The translations under genes and the position numbers were made by a program. From Allotamlana fucoidanivorans (lineage in GTDB: Bacteria > Bacteroidota > Bacteroidia > Flavobacteriales > Flavobacteriaceae), in NCBI RefSeq assembly GCF_006265225.1, contig NZ_VDCS01000008.1, forward strand, positions 164,288-228,287: a stretch of DNA of 64,000 nt. Reading direction: 5' to 3'. Under the pieces are notes generated by a model that did no database searches, was not told the origin of the DNA, and worked only from the letters and a program-made list of their open reading frames with translations. Of the stretch, positions 63,883 to 64,000 are shown piece after piece (position 1 is the first letter of the stretch; every line of letters starts with the position of its first letter).

Positions 63883-64000
63883 TCAACCCATAAGTGCAAC
63901 ACACTTATTATTTAGGACTTCAATAGGGTTATTATAATTAAACTTTCTAATAGGTCTGTAATTTAGTAATTTTTCAACTTCTTTTATTCTTTTGATTGAT
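63883..64000 (-). mobile_element. 3' end of an IS30-family transposase gene (runs off the window)
   Basis: Reading leftwards from the right edge the minus strand encodes SIKRIKEVEKLLNYRPIRKF followed by NYNNPIEVLNNKCVALMG and a stop at 63883. This matches the C-terminus of IS30-family transposases, the stretch with the LNxRPRKxF-type motif and NPIEVLNN. The rest of the gene lies outside. The IS end is presumably in 63812-63882, where GTTGCATCGCACAAAATAAG at 63826-63845 is a candidate terminal repeat. Only one end is visible, so element length, target duplication and activity cannot be judged. Confidence 0.75.

Noticed and set aside
1..64000. CRISPR array, prophage, toxin-antitoxin or defence island
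   Set aside because: No regularly spaced repeats, cas-like, phage structural or paired small toxin genes were seen; gene order is largely housekeeping.

Overview
The window is about 64 kb of an AT-rich chromosome from a member of the Bacteroidota, almost certainly a marine-type Flavobacteriaceae. The evidence is the gene content (alternative complex III, paired ExbD proteins followed by a PorT-like protein, DUF2723, YgiQ, Sua5 and RpoN of flavobacterial type), the weak or absent Shine-Dalgarno sequences, and repeated TAnnTTTG -7 promoter elements, three of them with a TTG-type -33 element 18-19 bases upstream.

Layout. 0-2.3 kb: the end of an ExbB/ExbD operon, a PorT/SprT-like type IX secretion protein and an eroded lipoprotein gene. 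2.3-10 kb (minus strand): a membrane protein overlapping rpoN, asnS, an MMPL/RND exporter and an outer-membrane barrel protein. 10-14.3 kb (minus): the translation block rplM-rpsI-rpsB-tsf-pyrH-frr, punctuated by hairpins. 14.5-24 kb (minus): an envelope and catabolic block with two exported amidohydrolases, a lipid-anchored M20 peptidase, a DcaP-like porin and other predicted outer-membrane proteins. 24-31 kb (minus): a three-gene envelope operon (repeat-rich lipoprotein, barrel protein, BamA-like barrel). The 3' end of its last gene is duplicated (411 bp, about 96% identical), and the two copies flank a serine hydrolase gene. 31-43 kb: ygiQ, sua5/tsaC, polA, a metallophosphoesterase, a thioredoxin-fold protein without active-site cysteines, a polysaccharide deacetylase and a DUF2723 glycosyltransferase-like protein. 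43.3 kb: tRNA-Gln(TTG). 43.5-49.6 kb: a universal stress protein, rimP-nusA-infB behind a terminator-like leader hairpin, and a SPOR protein. 49.7-61.2 kb: one long respiratory operon, actABCDEF-coxB-coxA (quinol to cytochrome c to oxygen). 61.3-64 kb: ruvB, a di-haem cytochrome c peroxidase and the 3' end of an IS30-type transposase.

Most of the window is housekeeping. The least explained parts are the 24-31 kb envelope operon with its recombination scar, the hydrolase/porin block at 15-24 kb, the regulatory hairpins before rimP and rpsB, and the two eroded sequences at 1.9-2.3 kb and 34.1-34.3 kb. No CRISPR array, rRNA, phage or toxin-antitoxin module was seen. All family names come from motif recognition by eye; no database search was run.
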